Source of the DNA: Inonotus obliquus | Lineage: Eukaryota; Basidiomycota; Agaricomycetes; Hymenochaetales; Hymenochaetaceae | Assembly (NCBI GenBank): GCA_032164295.1 | Contig: JAJHTX010000003.1 | Location: 1,240,001 to 1,304,000, forward strand | Reading direction: 5' to 3' | DNA length: 64,000 bases | In this document: positions 37,698 through 49,549 of the stretch, in pieces | Numbering within the stretch: the first letter of the stretch is position 1 | Layout of the letters: the number at the start of each line of letters is the position of its first letter | Position numbers and translations under genes: made by a program | Notes under the pieces: model-generated | Told to the model about the DNA's origin: nothing | What the model saw: the letters and a program-made list of their open reading frames with translations, nothing else | Database searches by the model: none

Positions 37698-40660
37698 CTA
37701 CAAGCCGCGCAGCTCCGTCGCTATCTTATCCAGCCTTTCAATCTTCATCCTAAGCTCCTCTCGCTCCTGTGCGAGATCTGGATCCTCTTCCATCAACTCT
37801 TTAAGTTGTTTCGTTGCTTCCGGTGCGCTGAGGTTAAGCTTCTGCAGCAGCGTCCGCTTCATCCTATCCGCGAGCTCCTGATTAAGCGCGTGCTCAATCG
37901 CGAGAGGTACATTATCAATCACTCTCTGTATATCAATCCTGGTAGTTAATACCACTCGAACAGACTCATTGTAATGAAACTGACCTTGTAGGCAACGAAA
38001 AAGTAGGCTCGCGCGTCTGCCATGACTGTCAACTCCTCACTGAAAGAGTCGGGACCTTTCCTTAGTCGCGGGAGATCGGCTTCAGTGATATCTTTGAAGC
38101 CTAGATCGCGAAGAGCTCGCAATGCGCGTTCCATCGGCGTGAGCCCAATCGGATCGTGTTCGGGAGAGGCTAGCCGTGAATGTAGATAACCTGATGTCAC
38201 CCTTCGTTCAGAAGACCTCCTTGGAAGCAAACATTATGGAATACCTGAATCCGAATCAGAGGCATCTTCCACGAAATCCTTCTTATTCATGTGAGCCTCT
38301 GTATAGTGCGCGAGCCAAGTCGATCGAAGACTCGAAAGATAACATTCATTCTGTGTGTACAGCGGGTGCCTCTCGTGCTTCAGGATTGCGCGTAAAAAAT
38401 CGTGAGCGGATTGCCTGCGGTCGTCAAGCATTTCCCCAACGAGATTTCTTGCAACACAGTTATTAGCACCTCACAGTTATCCCGTCATGCAACTCACCCA
38501 ATATGCGTCTTCAGCTTGTGAAACCGATCGAAGTGACGGTGGAGGATGTCCTCCATACATGTCACGAGGTTTTGGTACACCTTATCGAAACATTCATCTG
38601 CTGGCCTGTCCCATTCTCTAGTGAACTCATCAATCAGCAGGTGCTTAGCGTCGAATGGGACATTATTGGGTAGCTCCCAGGTCAAGGATCTACATATCGA
38701 TTAATATAGCTTTCAGGATCCTCCAGAGCGATTCCGACCTACTTTTGTACGATCCTTCGAACGTATGTCAAGTCTCGCGGACCATTACCAGCACCTTCCT
38801 CTGAATAGTAGCCTTCTGAGTCTTTGAAGTTTGGTTTTGTGTAGTTCTCGCAACCTTCGAAGGGACGGAAATCAGGAGCAGTGGATCGTATTAGGCGCTT
38901 GAATTCCGTGTAGATCTCTCGATTCCGATGAATAAAGGACCTTCCGCAGTGCATTGTGTTTGCGTCATCCGATATCGCAGCGTTGACCGGTCCTTTTACC
39001 ACCCCGCTAAGCTCCTGACAAAAATCAGTAACGCGTTCTAGGACTTCGCTTGAATAATCGGCGTTGATTGGAGCGGGCAGCTGCCCAAATGCTGTACGGG
39101 CCTCATCTGATTGCTCTTGTGCTTGCCTACGTATCTGCGGCAAGCTGTGTACGATTTAGATAACAATCAATACGAAGATCAAGGTTTGAGACAAGAAAGT
39201 CGACATACAGTTCATCAAGTTTTTCGGTGAGGAGCTTGCTAAGCTCTGTGACGAGGTTCAACACGCCGAATTGCTTGCGATCTGTAATTGTGTTCCAAGG
39301 CTGTGTTTCCCTGAAATACGCTGCCTCGCTATCGTGCCTTTGATTTCTGGACGGGTTGCGCGCTCGTTCAGCGTCGTCCGCAAGCTTCACACAATAATAC
39401 CCGAGCTTGAGAGAATAACTGGCGGGCTTTCCGCTTCCTGATAATAATTCACGCCATTTCTCTCGCGCACCAGTGGCTCCAGCCGTAAGAGTATCCGGCT
39501 TTGTAAGGACGCCTGAGAGGTACAGTACGATAAGCTCGAGCTCCTTATGGGTATCCTTATTATACTGACCAATAGTCCTGGTCTTCTCTTGATCAGCTTC
39601 GAGAGCGAGTCGCATTGCCCTTTGGTTCTCCATATCGTCTAAAGGGAAAGATCGTCAGTTCGGTAAGTATAGTCTAGTCATGGTAGAGAACGTACCGCTC
39701 ATTGGGACGGCCACAAGAATCAGGCAATTACCTTGAATATTAGAAGATACGAGATCCTCTACGAGTTTCACCACTTCTTGCTCTTCGTTTTGGATGATAC
39801 CTAAGGAAACATCACGCTGAATAAATTTCGCAAAGAAAGCCAAATGGATGTGCATACCGGGCAAGTCGACAAACGATAGGTTTGCGCAGTCTGGATCAAA
39901 TATATCCACTACGACCATATTTTTGCTGAACTTTAATGTGCCGTTCCTGAAGGCCTCGGCTGAGCGATAGTACTCCAAATCAGTTCGTGACTTCTTGAGA
40001 AAAACGTCGGGGTGCTTTCTCGGGTAGTTCAACACGGCGGCTTGTGCGCGCCGAAGGGCCAGCTCAACGCCGTCAGCAGAAGTGAGGGTTGCACCGAAAG
40101 GCAAACGTAAGACTTCAGAGGCGTTGTCTCCGGACGAATCGTATTGAATACGTAAAGAGATACGACAAGACCAGTCCCCTAGATGGTTCACCAAGTTGAC
40201 CTCCATAGGACATCTGTAACAAAACCGTTTCGCTACGGGATGGCTTGCAAGGGTCTTGAGAGTACACGAACCTCGTGCAAGTACCACTATCTCGTGGGAC
40301 TCGGATCTAGAGGAAAGTACAGCTGTCATATCGTGCCATCTGCGCATGAAGTATTGTACTCACTCCACTGACGGCCTCAACAAGGGAGCTTTGAGGAAAT
40401 TCAGGGACCATCTGTTTTCATAGTGCGGGATGCTGGGGCTTACCTCTTCCCTGCCGACTGTCCTCCGATGACAGCTATTCGAGGAATGTCAACCAAAAAT
40501 TGTGCCCTAAAAGTAGATCGAGGCGAGCATATTGCTTCTCAGAAGACGGTCAGAGCGACCAAAAGCAAGCTTACCCAATGTCGCGCAGCTTCAGTGCCGT
40601 AGCAATGAGTCGCCTAGACCTTTCAGCATATTTCGAGCTCGAGATATCCACGGCGACCAT
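37698..40660 (-). CDS. Mx-like dynamin family GTPase, copy 2
   Basis: Start MVAVDISSSKYAERSRRLIA at 40660 is followed by an intron and FLVDIPRIAVIGGQSAGK. The gene then has CPMEVNLVNHLGDWSCRISL, VVVDIFDPDCANLSFVDLPG, GIIQNEEQEVVKLVEDLV, GVLTKPDTLTAGATGAREKW and a stalk. The GED begins FFVAYK, then after an intron RVIDNVPLAIEHALNQELAD, and ends KIATELRGL. Gene layout and intron positions match copy 1. All GTPase motifs are intact and no stop was seen outside introns. The GED is closest to the remnant at 41730-42245, so these two separated later than copy 1. Confidence 0.85.
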
Positions 40661-40929
40661 TGTATCTTCTGAGTTAGGCGTGGGGTAGTTCCTGTGAATG
40701 GATAGCAAGATTTATGCAGGGGAGGCTCAAGGAAGGATACGAGGGAGTCGTGAGGCTCGATAGTAGCGCACCGAGGGTACTTTATGTCTGGATGAAACTC
40801 TAACAATAGCACTCCACAAACTGCAGGCAAACCGCGTTTCTCTAGCTCAGTTGGAAATGCTGAAAATACTTCCTTGTTTGTTAGGTCAGAATTCAACGAT
40901 AAGGCCCCATTAAGCTCCAGGTCGGCCTC

Positions 40930-41110
40930 AAGATGGGCGTCAAAGTACCTCCAAACCTACACGGTGCGCGTCAGGCGTGAAAGATGCTTCATCACTGGGC
41001 GTCACGAGGTCCTTGAGGACAGATAGACGCCTCGAGTCTTGCACAGGTGAACGTACACGGGAAGGAAGGTCGCCTCGAGGCCAAATGGTTCACTTCTATT
41101 GTCAATGTTT
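40930..41110. repeat. 5' flank of dynamin copy 2, duplicated at 42305-42420
   Basis: CAAAGTACCTCCAAACCTAC, ACGGTGCGCGTC, CTGGGCGTCACGAGG and GCACAGGTGAACG occur here and, with substitutions, in the same order at 42305-42420. Non-coding. The two stretches lie upstream of copy 2 and of the third copy respectively, and each is followed by squalene epoxidase sequence. Confidence 0.7.
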
Positions 41111-41154
41111 CTCACGGCCATTTCTTCGATTTGAAGTTCAACTAAGAATCAACT

Positions 41155-41375
41155 TGCCCACCATCAATGACGATACGTAACAACACGTTCAACGTACACA
41201 TTATCACCAGAGGTACTGCAATCTGCTCCCTGCTTGACGTCTTGTAACCATCAACTGCAAAGCCCGATCAAAGCAAATTGGTATCCGTCTCACCTGATGT
41301 AGCGTTCATTCGCAAAATCAGACCGTAGGGCTTCTTCAGACATGCGCAAGAGCGGCATGAATGGCTATTTGGAAG
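41155..41375 (+). pseudogene. Decayed 5' end of squalene epoxidase (ERG1)
   Basis: CACCATCAATGACGATACGT aligns with the start of the ERG1 gene (42985-43010). The following 200 bp keep the order of the ERG1 FAD-binding region with many substitutions and indels. Matching words include TAACAACACGTTC, GCCCGATCAAAGCAA and CGTTCATTCGCAAAATCAGA. Similarity fades after the position matching ERG1 codon 70. The frame is destroyed. It is a side product of the segmental duplication, not a gene. Confidence 0.75.
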
Positions 41376-41729
41376 GGATTGGTGTTAATGTCTCCCTTGA
41401 ATGAAGCTACTGCGTCGTCAACGAAACGAAACGTCGATGACTCGGGGTGACACCTACGGAGAGAACTTTACCTTTCGTACATGCATAGCTTGTGGTTTGA
41501 TTTGCAATTCGCGTAGACTCCTTATGATTGGTACTGGGGGCTAGTGTCGCGTCCTTTTCCTGCTTTCTGGCATCTTATTCTAGTTATGACTCGTATAATG
41601 AACGAATTCATTTCGAACGGGACGCCGCAGGTCTCCTAAGTTATTCAGAACGAGACTGCAGCAAGGACCATCGCATGCAATAGTTGTGAGACGGAACTAA
41701 CCAGGACAAGGGACCACTTTTTACCACGT

Positions 41730-42245
41730 CTACAGGCCATACAACTCCGTCGCTATCTTATCCAGCCTTTCAATTTTCGTCCTAAGCTCCTCTCGCTCCT
41801 GTGCAATGTCCGGATCCTCTTCCAACAACTCTTTAAGTCGTTTCGCCATTTCCGGTGCGCCGAGGTCAAGCTTCTGCAACACCCGCCCCTTCATCCCATC
41901 CGCAAGCCCCTGATTAAGTACGTGCTCAATCGCGAGAGGTACATTGTCAATTATTCTCTGTAAATAAATGCTGGTACTTAATATCAGAGGAACAGGCTCA
42001 TCAATTGCGATACTGACCTTATAGGCAACGAAGAAATAGGCTCGCACATCCGCCATGACTGTTAACTCCTCACTGAAAGAGTCAGGAGCTTTCCGTAGCC
42101 GCGGGAGATCGGCTTCAGTGACATCTTTGAAGCCTAAATCGCGAAGAGCTCGCAATGCGCCCTCCGTTGGTGTGAGCCCCACCGGATCGGGAGAGGGTGC
42201 CCGTGAACGTAGATAACCTGGTGTCAGCCTTCGTTCAGAATACAT
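41730..42245 (-). pseudogene. Dynamin-like copy 3, C-terminal remnant (GED only)
   Basis: It encodes LTPGYLRSRAPSP, ALRALRDLGFKDVTEADLPR and SEELTVMADVRAYFFVAYK. An intron with an open frame follows, then RIIDNVPLAIEHVLNQGLAD and a tail ending KIERLDKIATELYGL. This equals the last quarter of copy 2. Homology continues to about 42301 (CAGAGGCATCTTCCACGAA) and then switches to the 5'-flank sequence, so GTPase, middle and stalk were lost in one deletion. The reading frame of the remnant is uninterrupted, which suggests the loss is recent or the piece is under some constraint. Confidence 0.8.
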
Positions 42246-42301
42246 CCTTGGAAGTAATCACTGTGGAATACCTGGATCAGAATCAGAGGCATCTTCCACG
42301 A

Positions 42302-42996
42302 ATTCGGCAAAGTATCTGCACACCTATACGGTGCGCGTCGGGCGCTGAAACGACTTCGTAACTGGGTGCCACGAGGCCGATAGAAGCCTCGAGCCGCGCA
42401 CAGGTGAACGATACATAGGAAGGACAGCCATATCGAAGTAATGGTAACTGCCCCGAGGCACTGTTTGAAAGTTGCGGTATGTCTGTATTCCGGGTATAAC
42501 CAGCGCTTGCAAGTAATTATGTTTACTCTCAGTCAAGAGTCCTTTGATGGAACTATACCACAGTAAGCCGCGCCTAAAGTGATAATTTCGTACTATGGTG
42601 CCACTTCTCTCTACCACATCAGAACGGAACAAATATGCATTCCCTTGATTGTTCTCGGATTGACTCGGGTGGCGACAGACTCGTCGCTTTTCACAGCTGA
42701 GTGCTGTTGGTCTCCCATAAGTATGGTGATTCCGAAGGCGCTGCTGAAGACGCCCAGAAGGAGCAATTACTCGAGTTACTTTTGTTCTTATTCCAGCCAG
42801 GGCAAAGAGGATAGGAGTGAAGATGAACAACGAGTCGGAAAAGGGAAATCGCGGAGATTTTCATTCCGAACGCGGATCGTCGGAAATCGGGTGATCGTCA
42901 CGTTCCTTCATCTATGGGGCGACTTTTTCTCCTCGTCCTCGTATACTAAGCACCGCAACTCGTCAATCTACCACTCTCCCAACTTCTCCTCCATCA
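42302..42996. other. ERG1 upstream region containing duplicated dynamin flank
   Basis: The first 220 bp are the duplicated 5' flank of the dynamin unit. The rest is the ERG1 promoter area. A CTCGTCCTCGTATACTAAG segment and a pyrimidine-rich run lie just before the ATG. No gene of its own. Confidence 0.5.
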
Positions 42997-45167
42997 ATGG
43001 CGACGCGTAGCAACACTTTCGACGTACTCATCGTTGGCGGGGGTATCGCAGGCTGCGCTCTTGCGTACGGTCTCGCAACCATCACCTCCAAAGCTCGATC
43101 AAAGCAACTTCGTATCGGCCTCATTGAACGTTCTTTCGCAGAACCAGACCGCATCGTTGGCGAACTTCTTCAGCCGGGTGGATGCAATGCTCTACGCAAG
43201 CTCGGCATGGGCGACTGTCTGGAAGGAATTGATGCTGCTCCTGTACGCGGCTACTGTGTTGTCAACGAGGGCAAGCAAGTCCACATCCCTTATCCGAATG
43301 GACAGGAGGGTCGAGCTTTTCACCATGGTAAATTCATCATGGCTCTGCGGGAGAAGGCTCTTTCAGCACCTGGAGTCGAAGGAATCGAGGCAACCGTTAC
43401 CTCGCTACTAACAGCGGACGGCGAGCACCGCGTACACGGCGTGAGCCTGACCCGCAAGAACTCGGAGACCGATACCAAGGAGAACGCCTATGCTCCCCTT
43501 ACATTCGTCGCTGATGGTTGCTTTTCCAATTTCCGAGCTCAGGTATTGGAGGAGGCGTTTGAAAAGCCCGTCACGCGCAGTTATTTCGTCGGTGCAATCC
43601 TCAAGGATGTGAAGCTGCCTATTGACAAACACGGTACTGTCGCCCTTGTTCGAGGATCTGGTCCTGTCCTACTCTACCAAATCGGTGAACATGACACGCG
43701 TATTCTCATTGATGTGAAGGCTCCCCTACCATCGGACCTCAAGGTATGGCTCAATGATCTTCCTTTGAGACTCATGTTCTAATTTTGTGAATCATATGCT
43801 GCTTGGCTTAGCAATTCATTCTGGACAGGGTTATGCCTGAGCTTCCAGAAGACATCCAACCCGCTCTTGGAGAAGCACTCAACCGGGAGCGATTGCGCCG
43901 CATGCCCAACTCTTTCCTCCCACCCATTGAACAAGGCGGGGAGCAGTCAAAGGAAGGAGCTATCCTCGTTGGAGATTCTTGGAATATGCGACACCCCTTG
44001 ACTGGAGGTACGCTACTCCTGATTTTAGTAGCTTTCTGAGCGAAGTGCCTGATCTAGCATATTCTACTGTAAGGTGGAATGACCGTTGCTTTCAACGATA
44101 TCGTCATCCTTACGGACCTTCTTCGCACTGTGCCGAATTTTGAGGATTGGACTGTCGTATCGCAGATCCTTCATGCCTGGCATTGGTCTCGTAAGCCTCT
44201 TGGCTCGACGATCAATATTTTAAGTATAGCGCTTTACGATCTTTTTGGTGCCGAGGGTCTGTCTCATTCTCTGTACTACATCACTCAGGAGTAGCTCACT
44301 GATATTGACCTCTCCTGCTTCTCTCTTCGCGTTCTTCTTTTCCTTATATCACCTATCATCGCCTGTGTCACACGAACGATTGTATCCGTGCTATATCGCT
44401 ACTCGGTTCTGCGTATCCATCTACCATCTGTTATTTTGCTACGCAACACACAAAAAACACGCGCACGCACATCGGACTTCCACAGATGAGAACCTCGAGG
44501 TACTTCGTGTGGGTTGCTTTAAATACTTCCAGCGTGGAGGTAATTGCGTTCGGGAGCCAGTGTCCCTGTTAGCCGGGTACGTCTTTTTCTGATCTTGAAT
44601 TTCCTTGGGAGATTGTTATCGCCCCTTCTCGACCCCTCACTTCCGCACAAATTCCGTTCCGCTTCTTCATTATCCGGAGCACCTTCCTCCCTCACACACC
44701 CGCTACTTTCCTTCCCCATATATGTACTTCTCCGAGATTCTACCCACGGCAACATCATGACATCGTTACCCCCTCATGACTGCCGAAATGTTCACTTACC
44801 TATTCTTAAAGCCTTTCCGACCGGAGGTTCCTCCTCTTCTACCACTTCTTCGCCGTCGCGTTTTATGCGATCTGGGTCATGTTCACCCACCCTCGACCTG
44901 TCGCTATTCGGAGCGGGGGAATACAAAAGGAGGTCTTAAAGCGACCGGGAATCGAAGATTACCCATGGTTCATTGTAAAGTCCGTCCGAGTGGTAAGTAC
45001 ATCAACTATTTCGTTTTGATCTTCGTTTCTTGTTTTTTTTTCCTTGTTTTATTGATAAGAAATTGACATTCCCGGCCCCGGATCCTGTTTTTGCTAATTG
45101 AATTGAATCGTAGTTCTGGACTGCATGTCTCGTGTTCGGTCCGCCGCTCTGGAGCGAACTACAATGA
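42997..45167 (+). CDS. ERG1: Squalene epoxidase (squalene monooxygenase)
   Basis: A FAD-dependent monooxygenase that converts squalene to 2,3-oxidosqualene in the ER, the first oxygenation of ergosterol synthesis. Exon 1 (42997-43743) starts MATRSNTF and has FDVLIVGGGIAGCALAYGLA (FAD GxGxxG), IVGELLQPGGCNALRKLG and FVADGCFSNFR. After an intron ending TTAG, QFILDRVMPELPEDIQPAL continues to ILVGDSWNMRHPLTGG (second FAD motif). Then GMTVAFNDIVILTDLLRTVP, after another intron ENLEVLRVGCFKYFQRGG, and the C-terminal hydrophobic FFAVAFYAIWVMFTHPRPVA. It ends after FWTACLVFGPPLWSELQ. Length and motifs are complete. A decayed copy of its 5' end is 1.8 kb upstream. Confidence 0.93.
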
Positions 45168-45587
45168 GGCACAGGTTCCAGTCTAAACGCCCTGTCTTGG
45201 GTTGCTCGTCCCGTACCCGTGTTGTTGATCCGTAACTCAGACACAGATAACACGGAGCCAAGACGAAACTCACTCATCAACCTGCTCGATTTCTGTTTTA
45301 GTTTTAGAATGGTTGCTAAGTAGATATGTACCCTTATCGTTATTTACGTCGTATCCTGCTAATCTTCGCCGATGATGCTTTCGATCTTCGCTTTCTCTTG
45401 TTGCCGAGCTGTTTTATCTTAGGCGAACCGCTTGAATATAGTAATGCATATGTTATTATTTTCGGAGTTGTCTCGGAATGAACGAAATGCTGTACTCAAG
45501 ACAAAAACAAAAGACCTAAATGAACATTTATCTGCTTTGTAAGGCGACTTCATGCAAGAAGAAACAGCGAAAGAAAATATTATATTA
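45168..45587. other. ERG1 3' flank
   Basis: About 420 bp between the ERG1 stop and a TA-flanked element. No coding signal recognised. Confidence 0.5.
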
Positions 45588-46245
45588 CAGTAATTCACCG
45601 TTCCTTTGAACACCACCACTCCTTTGAACACCTGGCATTTTCTCCCGCAATTCTCCATCTTCTCGCCTGAAAAAATTACAGCATACTCCAACATATCTTA
45701 TCTACCTTCATATAAAGGTTTGTAGAATTTGGCTGAGCAGTTAAATGTCAAAAAAATCGACATTGCAGAAATCAGAGCAATTTCTGACCATGTTCCTCCA
45801 TCCAAATTCCCTCACATAATAATATTTAGAGTTTTGGGAAATCTGGGCTATTATTCATATTCTCCAGTGTCTCATGCGCATATTCCGTGTTCTCCGAGGC
45901 AATTTGGACAAGAATTGCGATTTCTATGTAGGAGGCAATCGTCACAAGTCATAGTTTCTTGTGATAAGTAAAAAAATTAGATGACGTAAAGTGTTACTTG
46001 CCGAGACAGGGGTAACAAATTGATTAGGCGACGGGGTGTTCAAAGGAGTGGTTTTACGTCCAAAATCCCTCCGTTTTTCTTTTCTTTATTGAATCTAACC
46101 ATTCCATTCCAGACACTGAGAAGATTCATTCAAGTATATTTCAGTGTGCCATTTCGATTCATGAGATAAAATGTGCAAATAATTGAGGGGGAGAGGTCGT
46201 GCAAATGAAAAAGTAATTAGTGTTCAAAGGAATGGTGAATTACTG
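45588..46245. mobile_element. TA-flanked inverted-repeat element, family 2, copy B
   Basis: This 658-bp element has ends CAGTAATTCACCGTTCCTTT...AAAGGAATGGTGAATTACTG and TA on both sides (45586-45587, 46246-46247). A second internal pair of the motif lies at CACTCCTTTGAACACC (45617) and GGTGTTCAAAGGAGTGG (46035). It is related to copy A at 9561-10230 at the ends, near the left end and at the internal motif. It has no coding capacity. It lies between ERG1 and the laccase. Confidence 0.8.
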
Positions 46246-46473
46246 TATAGTTCATTTCTTATTAATTTTCGAAACCTCTCTGATCAGGAAAGAATTTCCC
46301 ATACGTTTGTCGTAAACTAATGGCCATTAACTTGAACCAAGATGAAACAAATACATATGTGAAGTCGGTTACAAATGGAAGTAAGAATGCAGTATAAAGT
46401 CCGTGAAAATATCAGTGAATGCCACATCAAGCGAAGATAATCATGTCGGAAAGAAATAAGACAATGAAACTAT

Positions 46474-49400
46474 TTACTCAAAGCTACTGTCCGGATCCAA
46501 TTGACTATACAAGGGACACAGCTTGGACCACTCGCCTAGGAGCGGAGTCATTCAGAGTTTAATACGAATGTTCATAAATGAGCGAGACTTACGGCTTACT
46601 GGATCCGCGGCACTGATGTCTGGTGTATCTTCCGCGAAGACAATAGCGAGACCCCTACAATGTTATCGTTAAGCCGATGTACATTTCATCACGATAAGGA
46701 AGGCTTACGCTTCCAAGTGCCAGTCAATATGGCAGTGGAAGAACCACGGTCCAGGATTATCCGTAACGAAACGTATGGTCACGTTATCCCCAAAGTTACC
46801 AATATTGACTACATCTCTGCGAATCGGGTTCTCGAAATTGTATGTCGAGCTACCCGCCACGCGTACGACGTCGAAAGCATGACCGTGAAGATGCATTGGA
46901 TGCTAGACAAAAAGAAGGGGTACGTTTGTCAGAGCAATCGAAACAGACTTTAGAGACTAAATCTTACAGGGAAAGCACCTGGGAATGACACCTATTGAAA
47001 GTAAGTGAGTTCGATCTAATCCGTAGCTCAATGAGAATAGAATATACCTCGACGACCTTATTCGGTGGTAGGCTATATAAAGATCCGCTTGGCATGATAC
47101 TTCCGGGTGCAATGGCACCACTGAGTATTTGCAAAAGGACGGGGACGGACGGTGGCTAAAAGAAAGACATGACTAACTACCCACAACGGGCGACTAGTGA
47201 ATGACCTACAATGAACGAAACATTGTTTATCGAAAAATTCCCGGTTACGGCATCCTGCCAACGCAAAAGAGGTAAGTCTATCAAAGTTACTGAGGTGCAT
47301 GGATAAGGGCATGACGAACTCTTGCTATGACCATCTGGATGTTAACATCTGCTCCGCCAGGGACAGGTTGACCGGGCTATGATTTCGTCAATATTTCACT
47401 TGTTGGCTGTATCTTATTAAATGCACTGACAGCGCCGGGATTTATTAAGGGCTGGAATGAAGACATTGAGTAAGTTGTCCCAAGAGATGCCAAGCCTTAA
47501 CTTACAATCACGTTTGCCTCATTCAGCTCTACTGGGTTTGCAACTGGAGTTGAGGTAGGCTCTACAACGGGCGCCCCGTCATATCGCAGGATGGCAGAAT
47601 TGACCCCTGGAAGCAATCAGATGGTGGCGAGTGTGCGATGAACACGAGTAATACGCACCCCCATCTGTTGTCGGATTGCCGTCACCTCTCACCGGAATGG
47701 AGCGAATCCCTTAGAATGTAGGATTAGAAAAAAATGAGTATAAATTTCTCGATGAAACGTACAGTAGTTGTCTACGGGCTGATCGGCATTAACCTATCGA
47801 TGTCAGCATTTGCCTCTGTTTCAAAGGTTGTGAAGATCGCTTACTACGACAGAATAGCGCTGACCTAAAACATAAAACACAACTTCAGTTGCCATTCTCG
47901 ACGAGTAGTGCACTACCTACCGGTCTGGATTTCTATAGAGTCAACGGTGTATGGCTGGGTCTCAATGCCATCAGTCTCGATAACAGTTAAGCTGTGTTGG
48001 TCGATCGAGAATAGATATCTTTCGACGCAACAACCATAAGGCTCAGAATAATATAATCAATTGTTATACAAGCTCACCCTGGGAGGCAACTCATGCTGAC
48101 AATGCGAAATCGGTGTCTACAGTGAACAGATAGAGTTAAGATGAGTTTTACCATCCATTCGAAAATAATATACTTACCTCTTGCCTGGCTGAGCGCGAAC
48201 AACCGCCAATGAAGTAGGTGGACCAGTGGCACCCGCCCAGCGCCCAAGTCCATTTATCAAAGTAGAATCTGGAATCCTGCAATGCAATGATCCACTTAGA
48301 CGCAACCCCGTTGTTTCAGCTGACGAGAAAGTACTTACGGAGAAAGCTTTCCAGGGTTCCTTAAGGCGATGGAGCAGATTAACGATATGTGAACTGCAAG
48401 GATGATGAATAGCTTACGGGAATAAGACGCTTGACGGCTAACGGACAGCACGAAGTTAGCTCTGCATCAAATAATTTGGGTGTACGATACGAACCTCGTG
48501 GTACCAATCCGCCAATGTTATCACCGTAGATTCTATATCAAAAAGTGAGATACCTCTCATATACTGAAAAAAATAGCGGCTTACCATCATCTATGTCGTA
48601 CAGGTACTGCAGTGGATCCTCGGGGTCTGATACGATAATGTCACATAAGTCACCGGGGGCCCTGATTTCACATACCATATATAACTAGTGGGCCCCTAAA
48701 AAGCATAATCAGCGCTCATACTCCCTCAAATTTGAAAGCCGAAGGGTTCAAATGGCACTGACCGTAATCCATCACAGTATTGAGTCGAAAGATGCGAATG
48801 ATACCAATACGTTCCAGTCTGGTTCGGTACGATGAAGTCATAACTGCGGAGATAACATATCCAGGGTTCCCTATCTGAACTTCCTCATATGAGCAAGAAG
48901 CTTACAGGAATGAGTGTTCCGGCACAATCGGGCACTGATTCACGAATGCAACCTGCATGCACTAATTTTAGTTTACCGAGGAAAGAACTGAAATATCCTC
49001 ACTTACGCCGTCGTACTGATTCTGATGCGGCTTAAAACGTAAATGTTAGTACATAAAGTGGACAAACTCAATGAGGCTCCACCTGAAATATGCCGTGCCA
49101 ATGCTGCACGCGAATAGTAGTTAAGTGATTGAACCGAAGAGCTATCAAAGGCGGCACGTACGACGGAAGTGGACCGTCGCATGACAGGGTCGTTAAGTTG
49201 ATCTGAAACGTTCAGCTATATATGCAAGAAAGTATGGATGTTAAAAAAGCGTAGCGCATCAGCCGCATCATAGAAAGTACCTTGAAGTGGGCATGAGGAG
49301 CAGTAGCGCTGATCAATGGGGCCGGGAATTGTCCGTTGACGACAACAGCTCTGTTAAGTTTCGTCAGATTAAGTCTATCTCAACCTCTCCTGCTGTCATA

Positions 49401-49549
49401 GGCACTCACGAGCGATTGAATCCGTCGGGTGCGACAATGTCATTTCCGATCGTTATTGTCCTCTCCACCGTCGCTGCGAGGCAGGTCTCCCAAAACGCGA
49501 CGGTAAGCAGAGCTTGGACCACTCGTCGACGAAACATGCTGGCAGACAT
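46474..49549 (-). CDS. Laccase (multicopper oxidase), secreted
   Basis: The start [20 protein letters not shown] (49549; a second ATG is at 49537) is a signal peptide ending near CLA, followed by [20 protein letters not shown]. Copper sites: HWHG in VQHWHGIFQ (about 49090-49110), HSH in [16 protein letters not shown] (about 48770-48820), HLHGH (46879-46896) and [19 protein letters not shown] (from 46737, split by an intron). Leucine occupies the axial T1 position. The C-terminus is [18 protein letters not shown]. The enzyme oxidises phenols with reduction of O2 to water and is typical of wood- and litter-decay fungi. About 20 short introns break roughly 520 codons. All copper ligands that I could check are present. 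One residue (Ile) in HWHGIFQ differs from the usual Leu/Phe. Confidence 0.92.

Noticed and set aside
42579..43010. Plus-strand frame overlapping the ERG1 start
   Set aside because: It runs through the promoter and ends just after the ERG1 ATG in another frame; no family resemblance.
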